NCBI GenBank assembly: GCA_000277545.1
Contig: AKXM01000015.1
Location: 8-64,007, forward strand
Length of the DNA: 64,000 nt
Reading direction: 5' to 3'
Origin: Enterobacter sp. Ag1
Lineage (GTDB): Bacteria; Pseudomonadota; Gammaproteobacteria; Enterobacterales; Enterobacteriaceae
Below are positions 19,430-28,403 of the stretch, piece by piece. The number at the start of each line of letters is the position of its first letter. The stretch's first letter is position 1. The notes under the pieces were generated by a model, which saw only the letters and a list, made by a program, of their open reading frames with translations, was not told the origin of the DNA and made no database searches. A program made the position numbers and the translations under genes.

Positions 19430-19729
19430 TTATCCAATTAATACTTTGGGACATCCGGCCACGATGGTGCCGCCGTGGGCACAGCTATCGCCCATACGCG
19501 CTGCTGGTTTTTTGCCGATCAGCACCTTTGTGCTGCCCATCACAATGGAGTCCACCGGGCCTATGCAGGTTGCCATTGAACCTACCGTCGCCGCGGGTAA
19601 CCCACCGATCAACACGGTGGGAGCGCCGGGGGGTAAAATGGGGCCGCCTACATGAGGCAGAGGCGGGAGACCCGGAGCGACCATCGGGCAGACATGCATG
19701 TCAGAGACGCGGGCTGCAGGTTGAGCCAT
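19430..19729 (-). CDS. PAAR spike-tip protein
   Basis: A 99-residue PAAR protein, consisting only of the repeat domain that caps the VgrG spike. Motifs include PAARVSDMHVCP, PILPPGAPTVLIGG, PAATVGSMATC and ARMGDSCAHGGTI; the conserved histidines and cysteines that bind the metal are present. There is no C-terminal toxin extension, so effectors must be carried otherwise. Its ATG overlaps the stop of the DUF6931 gene as TGATG. Confidence 0.92.
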   Translation of the reverse strand: MAQPAARVSDMHVCPMVAPGLPPLPHVGGPILPPGAPTVLIGGLPAATVGSMATCIGPVDSIVMGSTKVLIGKKPAARMGDSCAHGGTIVAGCPKVLIG

Positions 19730-20178
19730 CAGGAAGCCTCCTTAGTCAGGCATCGCTGTATAAGGTGACGAGCGCCTTCAACGGGAGTTTCTCCCAGCTC
19801 GACGGCCAGCATAACGAGCGCGCACTCAAGCATCCGGGAGGAAAGCTGCGGCTCGGGATACACCGGGGGCAGATCGTCTGGGCTCATGCTACCGTTGGCC
19901 CAAAACAGCGAAAGTGCCAGGGCACCTGTGGGGGAGTTAAGGTCCTGGCTTTGAGCCTGTTCAAAAATACGCCATCTGCGCGCGTTATCGTACTGGCTAA
20001 ACTGCTGATTCATCTCGCTAAGAAGTGGATGTAGGCTCGGCGGAACGGCTTCGCGAAGCAATGCGACGAGCTGCGAACCGAGTCGATTGGCGGGCAGGGA
20101 ATGTGCCCAGCATGTTAGAGCCTCCTCCCACCGACCTTCCTCCAGCAGCTTGTCTGGATTGAATTCGTTCTGTGTCAT
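19729..20178 (-). CDS. T6SS-associated DUF6931-like protein
   Basis: A 149-residue cytoplasmic protein without signal or membrane segment. The phrase LALSLFWANGSMSPDDLPPVYPEPQL followed by a helix LECALVMLAVELGETP (quoted in parts) resembles DUF6931 proteins that sit between vgrG and PAAR genes. The position suggests an adaptor or chaperone that helps mount PAAR or effectors on VgrG, but that role is inference. It starts ten bases after the vgrG stop and overlaps the PAAR gene. Confidence 0.65.
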   Translation of the reverse strand: MTQNEFNPDKLLEEGRWEEALTCWAHSLPANRLGSQLVALLREAVPPSLHPLLSEMNQQFSQYDNARRWRIFEQAQSQDLNSPTGALALSLFWANGSMSPDDLPPVYPEPQLSSRMLECALVMLAVELGETPVEGARHLIQRCLTKEAS

Positions 20179-20187
20179 GGTTTGTTT

Positions 20188-22167
20188 TTATCCAATGTTG
20201 ATAATGCCGCCAGAGATAGTGGTCATGCCGCTGCCAGAAACGGTGGCCATCGCGCCTTTAAGTTCGACGGTTCCGCTGCCTTCAACTTTCACCATGGCGC
20301 CTTTCAATTCAGCGCCAGCGCTGCTTTCAACCTTGAATGCTGCACCGTTGATGGTGATGCCACTGGTTGAAATGGCTATCTTGTTGTTGCCGACTTTTAG
20401 TTCGATAGACTGTGTGGATTCAATGCTTAGCGCTTTCTCCACTTTGACGCTGCCACTGCCGCCTGCGACGTCCAGGATGTAGTGGCCATTTTTAATTTTG
20501 GTGGTGATGTTCCCGCTGATTTCCTGTTGCCAGTTCCCTTTTTCCAGGGTGAGGTTCAAATTTCCCTCTTTCAGCAGCAGCAGGTCATTACCTTTGGTGA
20601 GTTCGGTGCTGCGGTTGGCTGCGATGGTGCTGGTAACATCATTTTTAACGGTCAGCTCGAGATCCTTCTGAGCGACAATGGTCATTAACTCTTCGCCCTT
20701 TTTGTCGTCGAAGCTCAGGCGGTGCCCGTCTTCGACGCTGCCTTTTGTTGCACTGCGGGTCACGAATCCGCTCTGTGTTTTTTGCGCCGGCAGGTCGAAA
20801 GGTGGTTTGTTTTGACCGTTGTAGACCGTACCGGTGACCAGGGGATAATCGGGATTTCCCTGGATAAAGCTCACCAGAACTTCGCTACCGACTCTGGGAA
20901 TAAACTGCGCCCCAAACTTCCCACCGGCCCAGGTTTGCGCCACGCGCACCCAACAGGAGCTGGCATCGTCGTTTTTGTTTTCTTTATCCCAGGGGAACTG
21001 GATTTTGATACGGCCATACTCATCGGTGTGGATCTCTTCCGAGTCGGGGCCGACGACGGTGGCCGTCAGAATGCCTGGGATTTGAGGCTGCTGGTGGAGA
21101 AAAGGGGGATGCCAGGGCTTGTCGGCGTGGGTGGCTTCAATCTGGCATTGGCTACTGCTGCTGCCATCAAAACTATTGCTTACCACAATGCTTATCGCGT
21201 GGATAAGGTATGCCTGGTCTCCGGCGGGATGTTCTTTAAGATCAAACGTTTCCCCTGCATTTAACCAGTGAGCCTGCACTGTTGCAGAAAAGAACTGATT
21301 ATTGGCTTCATAGGCCGCAAGGGTGTTTTTGGCTTCCTGAGTAATCAGCGCGCGTTCACCCTGCGGGGTGATGTCGACAAACATGACGGACTCGTTGTTA
21401 GCCGCTTTGCCGCTGGTTTTTTGTAGATATTCAATTGCAGCAGACTGCTGCATATTGACGCCATGCAGCGCCACGCCTCCAGGAAGCAGCGTTGCCGAGG
21501 ACTCAAGTTTGGTGATGGTGCCCTCAGAAATCACATCGCCATGATGGTGCCAGAGTAACGCTTTTCCAGGCGTCGGCTTATGGCCGGCTGCGTGATCGGT
21601 CAGGACTAAGGTGTGCCCGCTTTCACTGTGTTTGAAGTAGTAGTAGATCCCTTCGTCTTGCAAAAGCCGCTGAATAAAGTCAAAGGCCGATTCGCGGTAT
21701 TGCACGCAATATTCGCGTTTGTCATACGTGCCGTTGAGCTGAAGGTCTAGCTGGCTAATCTTGTGTTCATTGAGCAAGTCATGAACCAGATCCGGTACGC
21801 TGATATTTTGCCAGACGCGCATTCCCCGGCCGTGTTTCAGCTGAGAAAATGCAGGCTCGAGCGTCAGGATGCATTCGCCTTCTTCAGATGTACGTTGGGC
21901 ATAGCGAATCCGGGTCACAACGCCATGCAAAACGCGCTGGGGGAGTTCATTACCGCCGCCCCCTATCTGGCAGGAAACTTCCTGCCCGTGCCAGCGCAGT
22001 AATTCCGCTTCCTTTTTATGCGTCAACGAATGGAGTTCGTATTCATAAGGAACGAACAACGACTCCTTTCCAGCCAGAGAAACGAGGCGCAGGTCGTTGG
22101 CAATATCCCCATTCCACCGAATGAAGTGGTTTTCCTGATCCGTTTTAAGTTGATTGCTATTTAACAT
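20188..22167 (-). CDS. vgrG: T6SS spike protein VgrG (TssI)
   Basis: A 659-residue VgrG. The gp27-like base contains YCVQYRESAFDFIQRLLQDEGIYYYF near residues 155-180, the gp5-like OB domain contains DEYGRIKIQFPWD and SCWVRVAQTWAG, and the C-terminal needle is a valine/glycine-rich repeat ending in SGGIINIG. No effector domain follows the needle. The ATG at 22167 is preceded by AGGA nine bases upstream and overlaps the end of tssG by seven bases; an ATG three codons earlier lies too near the same site. Confidence 0.95.
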   Translation of the reverse strand: MLNSNQLKTDQENHFIRWNGDIANDLRLVSLAGKESLFVPYEYELHSLTHKKEAELLRWHGQEVSCQIGGGGNELPQRVLHGVVTRIRYAQRTSEEGECILTLEPAFSQLKHGRGMRVWQNISVPDLVHDLLNEHKISQLDLQLNGTYDKREYCVQYRESAFDFIQRLLQDEGIYYYFKHSESGHTLVLTDHAAGHKPTPGKALLWHHHGDVISEGTITKLESSATLLPGGVALHGVNMQQSAAIEYLQKTSGKAANNESVMFVDITPQGERALITQEAKNTLAAYEANNQFFSATVQAHWLNAGETFDLKEHPAGDQAYLIHAISIVVSNSFDGSSSSQCQIEATHADKPWHPPFLHQQPQIPGILTATVVGPDSEEIHTDEYGRIKIQFPWDKENKNDDASSCWVRVAQTWAGGKFGAQFIPRVGSEVLVSFIQGNPDYPLVTGTVYNGQNKPPFDLPAQKTQSGFVTRSATKGSVEDGHRLSFDDKKGEELMTIVAQKDLELTVKNDVTSTIAANRSTELTKGNDLLLLKEGNLNLTLEKGNWQQEISGNITTKIKNGHYILDVAGGSGSVKVEKALSIESTQSIELKVGNNKIAISTSGITINGAAFKVESSAGAELKGAMVKVEGSGTVELKGAMATVSGSGMTTISGGIINIG

Positions 22168-23123
22168 GAAGTACATCCTGATGAGAGGACAGGGGCAGGG
22201 AGCCGTACCAGATGCAAGTGCGACTCGTTATTTTGTCCAACGCAGAGATCTAACCCTAAGGCACTCATACCAAGCCCACGCGGCGCCAGGTTGGCGCTAC
22301 TGATTACCAGAGAGACAGAGAAATCCACCACGGGACCGACATAGTCCCGGATGCAAGACCAGACGGCCTCTCTGGCCTGGCCTGAAGAGGCAAACTGGCG
22401 TGATACTTCTGGTGACATGGGGCCAAGTATCACGTCGAAATGGGAATGGACTTCGAGGCGCGCGCTTCCAATCATTGGCGCCGTGGATAATGTTTGGGTT
22501 GGGTTATTTAGTTGGCAGCGCTCTTCTTTTTTCACTTCGCGCCATCCGCCAGTGAAGGGCACGATGCTGACCTCAACGCCAAATCTTTGGCTAAGCCAGC
22601 GCTCAAGATTCACCATTGATCTCACGGGGGATGAAAAAAGAGGGGCATGCATTGTTAGCGCCTGCGCGTTAGCTTCAGCCAGCAGGCCTGTTAGCGATAG
22701 CAGCGCAAGCTGCAGCGGTTTTTCCTCTTGAGATTCTGCCTGGGCGCAAAGGTGATGCTTTTGCCATGCCAGGTAATCAAGGCAGTAAAGGCGGTGCCCG
22801 AAGAGATCGATAAAGGCTTTAGCGCTGAGATCGCTGTAACGGTACTGGCGTTCAATCATCCATTCCGTATACGCCGTCGGAAGTGCACCCATTGCACCCG
22901 TTAATCCGTTGATCCAGGTACTAACTGCGATGGGGGCATCATCAGAGGCCTGACTCAGGGCTTCGACTTGCCCATCGGGTGCATCCATCGAAAGCGTGGA
23001 GGTTATTCGCAGTTTTTCATCAAGCAGCTTTTCATCAGGAATATTGCCCTTTCTCAGCTTACGTAGCAGCAAGCGGATCTGCTGGTACCAGTTGAATTTG
23101 CTGATAACGGGGATCATAGCCAT
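22161..23123 (-). CDS. tssG: T6SS baseplate protein TssG
   Basis: A 320-residue TssG (VasB family). Characteristic segments are WMIERQYRYSDLSAKAFIDLFGHRLYCLDYLAWQKH (in two parts) and the C-terminal LGLDLCVGQN. With TssE, TssF and TssK it forms the baseplate wedge. GGGGAG six bases before the ATG at 23123 supports the start, which overlaps the tssF stop. Confidence 0.92.
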   Translation of the reverse strand: MAMIPVISKFNWYQQIRLLLRKLRKGNIPDEKLLDEKLRITSTLSMDAPDGQVEALSQASDDAPIAVSTWINGLTGAMGALPTAYTEWMIERQYRYSDLSAKAFIDLFGHRLYCLDYLAWQKHHLCAQAESQEEKPLQLALLSLTGLLAEANAQALTMHAPLFSSPVRSMVNLERWLSQRFGVEVSIVPFTGGWREVKKEERCQLNNPTQTLSTAPMIGSARLEVHSHFDVILGPMSPEVSRQFASSGQAREAVWSCIRDYVGPVVDFSVSLVISSANLAPRGLGMSALGLDLCVGQNNESHLHLVRLPAPVLSSGCTSC

Positions 23124-24913
23124 GACAGTCTCCCCGCTCTCACGGGCCAGATGCGCGTGGTTTGTGATTCTTGTTCAATGACGGTTGTCAGGCGGGTGAA
23201 GCTGTTGACCGGTGCGTAAAGCGCCAACAGGCGATCGAGTAAGCAGCAAAGCAGGTAATAATCGGGTTCTCCCAACGCATCGTGGCAAAACGTCAGGGAT
23301 ATTGATATTCCCCGTGCAAGCGAGTGAGGATCGTTGCTAATCAGCCTGGCCGTCACGGGTTCACAGGATAAGTGCTTTATCATATTGACCAGGCGGGCTT
23401 TTTCGGTGTCTCCTGCAATATTGTAAAGTGCCAGCATATCTTTCAGGCGTTGAGCCCCATGCGCGCCATCCAGCAACTGATGATTGAGTGAAAGCTGTGA
23501 AAGGAAACGCCAGCGCAGAGCGCTTTTTTCCAGTGGGCTTATCGGGCTGGTAGGGTGCGTGAGGCAGGTAATCTTCAATCCTGCAATAGGGGCTGAGGAG
23601 TCAAAATCGCCCTCATGATGACCATACTGCAGTTGATGTGGCAGCGCGTGGTTAGTACAGGTCGTGTTGATGGTAATAATTTCTGGGCTTTCAGAAGGTT
23701 GACGCGTTTTGTGTTCGCTAAATGCGATAAAGTGTTTTAATTCCAGACTGGTTCCGGTGGGGAGTTCACGACGTAATACCTGCCAGCTAAGTCCAGCGTC
23801 CTGCTCGTTGGCGGAGGCAACGTGGCTCTCTAAGAGAGGCTGCACGGGCAGATGTTCAATACTGTTATTCACTTTCCGCTGCAGGGAAACTTGATGCACT
23901 GCCCACACATGAATCTGATTTTGATGACGAGCATCGGGCACAATGGGATAGTCTGGCTGGCTATTGGTCAGCGTGATCGGTTCTGCTCGCTGCGGAAATA
24001 GATTAATGGCTGGCGTGCAGTTGAGGCGGAAAAAGTTTTTGTCGACTAATTCGGCCAGTTTTTCCAGACGTTCAGTTAATGCATTCCGTTTTATTACTGC
24101 CTGTAATTCAAATACCCCATTGCCCTGTACGCTGAAGCCATCAGGAAGCTGGATGTCGATAAAAGAGAACTTCTGTGGAAACCAGAAATAATCCATTAAT
24201 AAGATATGAATGGGGGCGATCCGGGGATCTGGCGTGAGCAGCGCTTCACCAGCATCAAATCCCACTGAGGACAATACATGGGGCTCTAAAGATATGCTGA
24301 TATCATTTTGGCGGAGAAATAACCTTTCAACCTCAGAGCAGAGTAAAGTGTAAAGCGTATTTACGGCATTAACGGGACCATGCAGATAAATACGCACTCG
24401 CTCGTTAGCCAGTTTTGCTCCAGGCCAAACCTGGAAAAGTAATTGTAGCTTCCAGCTTAACGCATCGCTGTCAAAACTAAGTTTTGCCTCGTTAACAGAC
24501 AAAGGTAACAACGTTACCGGATAGATTGTTTGAAATTGATAAGGTAGCTCTGGGCTTTGTCGTGTAAAAAGAGACGTACCTGCATCAAACCTATTTTTGT
24601 CAGTAATTCCGGAACGCAAAGTATCCGGCGTGATCGTTACAATACACGTTGACGGTAATGTCCGTAGAAATTGAGGTGCAAGGGTGTTGAGTAATGCATC
24701 AACAACTTCGGGGATGTCATCATCCAGCCGTTGATGGATGCGGGATGTTAATAGTGCAAAAGACTCAATGAGGCGACTGATATGAGGGTCTTCTGACTCA
24801 CCTTCAACAAATCCGAGACGACGCGCGATTTTCGGAAAACGGTATGCAAAAACCTTTCCGTGTTCCTTTAAAAACCGAAGTTCTTTCTGATAATAAGAAA
24901 GTAATTTATTCAT
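23114..24913 (-). CDS. tssF: T6SS baseplate protein TssF
   Basis: A 599-residue TssF (VasA family). The N-terminus LLSYYQKELRFLKEHGKVFA, and EDPHISRLIESFALLTSRIHQRLDDDIPE shortly after (read in parts), are the most conserved stretch of the family. It overlaps tssE at its 5' end and tssG at its 3' end, in line with their joint assembly in the baseplate. Confidence 0.94.
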   Translation of the reverse strand: MNKLLSYYQKELRFLKEHGKVFAYRFPKIARRLGFVEGESEDPHISRLIESFALLTSRIHQRLDDDIPEVVDALLNTLAPQFLRTLPSTCIVTITPDTLRSGITDKNRFDAGTSLFTRQSPELPYQFQTIYPVTLLPLSVNEAKLSFDSDALSWKLQLLFQVWPGAKLANERVRIYLHGPVNAVNTLYTLLCSEVERLFLRQNDISISLEPHVLSSVGFDAGEALLTPDPRIAPIHILLMDYFWFPQKFSFIDIQLPDGFSVQGNGVFELQAVIKRNALTERLEKLAELVDKNFFRLNCTPAINLFPQRAEPITLTNSQPDYPIVPDARHQNQIHVWAVHQVSLQRKVNNSIEHLPVQPLLESHVASANEQDAGLSWQVLRRELPTGTSLELKHFIAFSEHKTRQPSESPEIITINTTCTNHALPHQLQYGHHEGDFDSSAPIAGLKITCLTHPTSPISPLEKSALRWRFLSQLSLNHQLLDGAHGAQRLKDMLALYNIAGDTEKARLVNMIKHLSCEPVTARLISNDPHSLARGISISLTFCHDALGEPDYYLLCCLLDRLLALYAPVNSFTRLTTVIEQESQTTRIWPVRAGRLSWL

Positions 24914-25328
24914 GGAGATAAAATCTTCCGTTACAGTCGTCCCATTCCAGCTCGAAGAGCACAGGGGATTGATCGTAATATCCTTGCAGCGTGAAAATAA
25001 TGTTTTGGTTATTGCCCGTATGGCTTGCTACCGAAATGCTTGTCAGACGAGGTTCAAATCTGTCAATAGTATTCATTAAGCGTTTTTCTATTGTTGATTT
25101 ACGCGTATTTACTTCATGTACTCTGCTGAATGATTCGTCTATGCCATAATTTAATATCGATGCGTTAACATACTGGACCGTTTCAATGTCCGGAGTGCGT
25201 GAGCGGGAAGTCAGCAGCATCATCAACTCTTTTAATAATGTATCCTCTGGCCTTTCTTCACAGTGGTAATCATCCTCAAATTCAAAAGGATGATTATCAC
25301 TGAGTCTGGAAAGAAGCGAAGGTATCAT
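24906..25328 (-). CDS. tssE: T6SS baseplate protein TssE (gp25-like)
   Basis: A 140-residue gp25-like lysozyme-fold protein of the baseplate. NYGIDESFSR and KSTIEKRLMNTIDRFEPRL are the family core. The ATG at 25328 (MIPSLLSRLSDN) is supported by AGGAA upstream; a longer frame would begin nine codons earlier in the gap after hcp. It overlaps tssF by eight bases. Confidence 0.9.
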   Translation of the reverse strand: MIPSLLSRLSDNHPFEFEDDYHCEERPEDTLLKELMMLLTSRSRTPDIETVQYVNASILNYGIDESFSRVHEVNTRKSTIEKRLMNTIDRFEPRLTSISVASHTGNNQNIIFTLQGYYDQSPVLFELEWDDCNGRFYLHE

Positions 25329-25374
25329 TATGGCGTTCCTGTTCCCACCCATAGGGACTATGGGCGGGAGAATT

Positions 25375-25856
25375 TTATTTCAGCACTTTTTCTGGAATGC
25401 TATATTTAATCGGCCCAATCTTATCGAGGCCTGATTCTGTAGCATTGGCAACGTTAAAGACAACTTCAACCATTCCTTCAAATGAGAAGGTCAGGTTAAT
25501 GAAAAGTTGGTCACGCATTTCAAAGCTAAGGCTTTGAATTGTACAAGTGGAATATACAGCGCGCTGTATTTCATAGTCCGCGTCAAATTTATCAGAACCA
25601 CGGTGTACGATGGTAATCGTTACGTCTTTGTGACCTCTTTTTAGATAGTTTTCAAATATCTTGCTGGTTTCTTTCGTTACCAGAATAGACATCTGAACGG
25701 AGTCAAAATAGGTTCCGTCAGGGCCAGAAAAGTATTCAGACCAGCAGGGGCGTAGCCCTCCATCCATTTGCTGTATTTCTTCTCTTCTGAAGAGCCTGCA
25801 ATGGTTTTTCCATCAATCTTAACTTCAATAAATTGGCAGTCTTGCAATTTAGCCAT
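25375..25856 (-). pseudogene. hcp: hcp (tssD) with an apparent one-base frameshift
   Basis: The Hcp tube protein, split across two frames. From the ATG at 25856, with AGAGGAAG upstream, the frame reads MAKLQDCQFIEVKIDG and continues to KYSKWMEGYAPAGLNTF. After a run of four T (25728-25731 on the complement) the Hcp sequence continues in the neighbouring frame as SGPDGTYFDSVQ to the stop at 25375, ending YSIPEKVLK. Restoring one T gives 483 bases, that is a 160-residue protein, the usual Hcp length. Both halves look well conserved. The cause may be a base-calling or assembly error in a homopolymer, a recent mutation that silences the T6SS, or slippage during expression. Confidence 0.85.
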
Positions 25857-25897
25857 AAAAAACTTCCTCTAGTGGTGATATTAACAACATGAAATAA

Positions 25898-27376
25898 TTA
25901 GCCCGCAGCAGATGGCAATTCAGCTACCAGGCGTAGAGACATACTTAATCCCTCAAGTTGGAAATGAGGTTTTAACCATGCAATTGCTTTGTAGGTACCC
26001 GGTAATCCTGGTACTTCTACAACATTAATTTGGGCTTCACGGAGTGGAAAACGTGCTTTGGTTTCAGGGCCTGCATTATCTGAGGCGACGACATATTGCA
26101 TGATCCACTTCTGCAAATATTCCTCACATTCACTGCGGGACATAAAGCTACCGACTTTGTCCCTGACGATAGATTTGAGGTAATGCGCAAAACGGGATGT
26201 CGCAAGCAAATAAGGTAGCTGGCTTGATAAGCGAGCGTTGGCATTTGCTTCATCGGAGTTGTAAAGACGTGGCTTATTAATAGACTGTACGGCAAAAAAG
26301 GCCGCATAGTCGGTGCCTTTACAATGTACTAAGGGAATAAAACCAAGATCGGAAAGTTCTTTTTCGCGACGATCGGAAATGGCTACCTGCGTTGGGCACT
26401 GCAAAGTGCGCTCTCCGCTTTCAGAAACATAGGTATAAGCCGGCAGTGACTTAACCAGTCCGCCACCTTCTACACCACGAATGGATGCACACCAGCCATA
26501 TTCTTCAAATGATTCAACAATACGACCCGCGAGTTCCCACGCGGAGTTAATCCAGAGGTAATCCTGTCCTGCGGCGTCTTCCTTGATGGACTCTTCGAAA
26601 GTGAAAGTGTCCGCCGGGATTGTTTTTGTACCGTAAGGGAGTCGGCCAAGGACGCGAGGCAGCGTAAGGCCAATATAGCGACTGTCGTCATTTTGACGGA
26701 AAGAACGCCAGCGGGCGTAGTCGGTGGTGTCGAACATTTTTGCAAGATCGCGCGGGCGTGGGATCTCCGAGAAATCATTCATTGACAGCATGCCAGGGGC
26801 TACGGCGCTAAGGAACGGTGCATGTGCCGCAGCGGCAACGTGCGAAATTTGCTCCAGTAAAGAGATGTCCTGAGGGGTATTGTCGAACTGGAAATCACCG
26901 ACAAAGGCAGAAAAAGGCGTGCCACCAAATGTGCCATACTCACTTTCGTAAACACACTTAAAGAGCATCGACTGGTCAAAATCACTGGCGGATTTAAAAT
27001 CTTTAATCAGATCCTGCTTGGTACATTGCAGCAAGCGAACCTGCGTATTTTCAGTTACGCTGGATTGGATGAGTTTATGCAAACCGCGCCAGGAAGATTC
27101 TTTTTTCTGAAACTCTGGAGCATGAATAATTTGGCTCACTTGTTCAGACAGCATGGCGTCAATAGCGGCAATTCGCTGTTCAATACTGCCAATCAGATCG
27201 CTGGAGATAACAACTTCGCCGGAAAGGACTTCGGACAGGAAATTATTCAGCTGAGACTTCATACGGTCGCGGTCGGACTCACGACGAATAGCCTGGGTAT
27301 TATCGATAACCTGATTAAGATAATCATCGTTAAACGAGGATTCTACCACTGCTTCCTGCATTTGTTCGGTGCTCAT
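25898..27376 (-). CDS. tssC: T6SS sheath protein TssC (VipB)
   Basis: A 492-residue large sheath subunit. ESSWRGLHKLIQ, GGTPFSAFVGDFQF, FSEIPRPRDLAKMFDT and RLPYG are typical, and the C-terminus PFxLREAQINVVEVPGxPG is conserved. TssC and TssB form the contractile sheath. Its ATG overlaps the tssB stop as ATGA. It ends 41 bases before the hcp start. Confidence 0.96.
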   Translation of the reverse strand: MSTEQMQEAVVESSFNDDYLNQVIDNTQAIRRESDRDRMKSQLNNFLSEVLSGEVVISSDLIGSIEQRIAAIDAMLSEQVSQIIHAPEFQKKESSWRGLHKLIQSSVTENTQVRLLQCTKQDLIKDFKSASDFDQSMLFKCVYESEYGTFGGTPFSAFVGDFQFDNTPQDISLLEQISHVAAAAHAPFLSAVAPGMLSMNDFSEIPRPRDLAKMFDTTDYARWRSFRQNDDSRYIGLTLPRVLGRLPYGTKTIPADTFTFEESIKEDAAGQDYLWINSAWELAGRIVESFEEYGWCASIRGVEGGGLVKSLPAYTYVSESGERTLQCPTQVAISDRREKELSDLGFIPLVHCKGTDYAAFFAVQSINKPRLYNSDEANANARLSSQLPYLLATSRFAHYLKSIVRDKVGSFMSRSECEEYLQKWIMQYVVASDNAGPETKARFPLREAQINVVEVPGLPGTYKAIAWLKPHFQLEGLSMSLRLVAELPSAAG

Positions 27377-27873
27377 TCTTGATCGTCCCCACCTATCTCA
27401 GTTTTACCTGCTAAGGTATTTTGCTCTGTAGCCATTTCCAGGAGTTGTTCTTTTAGACGTTCATTACTTGCAGCCCGATTTTTAAGATCGCTAAGCTGCT
27501 CACGTAAATCCATGAGCTTTTTAAGCGGTTCTACCTGGCGTACAACATTGTCTGGAGAAAAATCATCAATGCTATTAAAGGTCAGCGAAACGGCCAGTTT
27601 TCCATCCGTACCTGTAAGCGTGTGATCCACCAAAAACTCAGCTTCAGGTTTCATTGAACGCATAACCTCATTAAAGTTGTCTTTATCAACATTAATGAAT
27701 TTACGATCTTTCAATGTATCGGAACTTTGGGTGAAATCACCCATCACACCCACAACCAAAGGGAGTTCCTTTGCCGTTTGTGCATCACCTATTTCAACAT
27801 CATAGGTAATTTGTACTCGCGGTGGGCGAGCTTTATCCAGTTTATGTTGTGTATTGCTCATAAGTTTATCCAT
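27373..27873 (-). CDS. tssB: T6SS sheath protein TssB (VipA)
   Basis: A 166-residue small sheath subunit, first gene of the operon. RPPRVQITYDVEIGDAQTAKELPLVVGVMGDF (read in parts) and FINVDKDNFNEVM are the family core. No strong ribosome binding site is visible; the start may be the ATG at 27873 or the one four codons downstream at 27861. The region upstream is AT-rich and carries a hexanucleotide repeat. Confidence 0.94.
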   Translation of the reverse strand: MDKLMSNTQHKLDKARPPRVQITYDVEIGDAQTAKELPLVVGVMGDFTQSSDTLKDRKFINVDKDNFNEVMRSMKPEAEFLVDHTLTGTDGKLAVSLTFNSIDDFSPDNVVRQVEPLKKLMDLREQLSDLKNRAASNERLKEQLLEMATEQNTLAGKTEIGGDDQE

Positions 27874-27968
27874 TAAATAAAAGATTGAGTGTTAAAACAT
27901 TATTTAGCAAAAAAAAGCCATGCAGTTAGCGTCAAGGCCGTTGGAAGCCATTTCTTAAATGCGGTGTT

Positions 27969-28064
27969 ATGAAAGAAAACACCGATGACAAACAAATATT
28001 TAACAACGCTATTGAGGTTTTTATAGCTAAATCCTCAGAATCAGAATCAGAATCAGAATCATGA
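27969..28064 (+). CDS. Possible 31-residue peptide with Ser-Glu repeat tail
   Basis: A short frame from ATG to TGA whose last nine residues alternate Ser and Glu, encoded by the TCAGAA repeat. There is no clear ribosome binding site, and the frame may be accidental. It runs antisense to the leader of tssB. Confidence 0.25.
   Translation: MKENTDDKQIFNNAIEVFIAKSSESESESES
28035..28061. repeat. TCAGAA hexanucleotide tandem repeat
   Basis: Four and a half perfect copies of TCAGAA lie about 170 bases upstream of the tssB start. Copy-number change would keep any reading frame but alter promoter spacing by multiples of six. Confidence 0.9.
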
Positions 28065-28403
28065 AATGATATTGCTATGATCCTTATTTATCATGTCTGT
28101 GACCGGCAAGTGCAATCGCCATTATCCGTTAGTTGGGAAATTAGACAGGAAGGTGTATTTCTTAGCAATGAAAATGTTATTAATTAATCATTATTAATCA
28201 AAACAGTAAAAGTGAATGGGTAGGAAATTAAATTTCCGCTCTTAATTAAGATGGGCCTTAACTTGTTTAGCTTTTTGTCTTTGTGTTAAGATCATTATTT
28301 GGGTATGGTCCTTTCTCCGGTACTGTTGCCTATTGTGGTTTCTCATAATTGAATAGTACACGGAGTTGAATACATGCCTATTGGAGACTAAGGATAAGTG
28401 GAA

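Larger units (their letters stand above)
27874..28403. other. AT-rich intergenic region between tssB and the ToxR-like gene
   Basis: This 530-base gap separates the T6SS operon from the divergent regulator gene and should contain both promoters. It is far richer in A and T than the operon. It holds a TCAGAA tandem repeat and a possible 31-codon frame, described separately. I see no convincing sigma-54 site: a TGGC...TTGC pair at 28103-28123 on the minus strand has the wrong spacing. Confidence 0.6.

Noticed and set aside
28035-28061. CRISPR-like repeat
   Set aside because: It is a simple hexanucleotide tandem repeat without spacers. No CRISPR array or cas gene is seen anywhere in the window.
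28103-28123. Sigma-54-like promoter upstream of tssB (minus strand)
   Set aside because: The TGGC and TTGC blocks are one base too far apart for the -24/-12 pattern, and no sigma-54 activator gene is in the operon.
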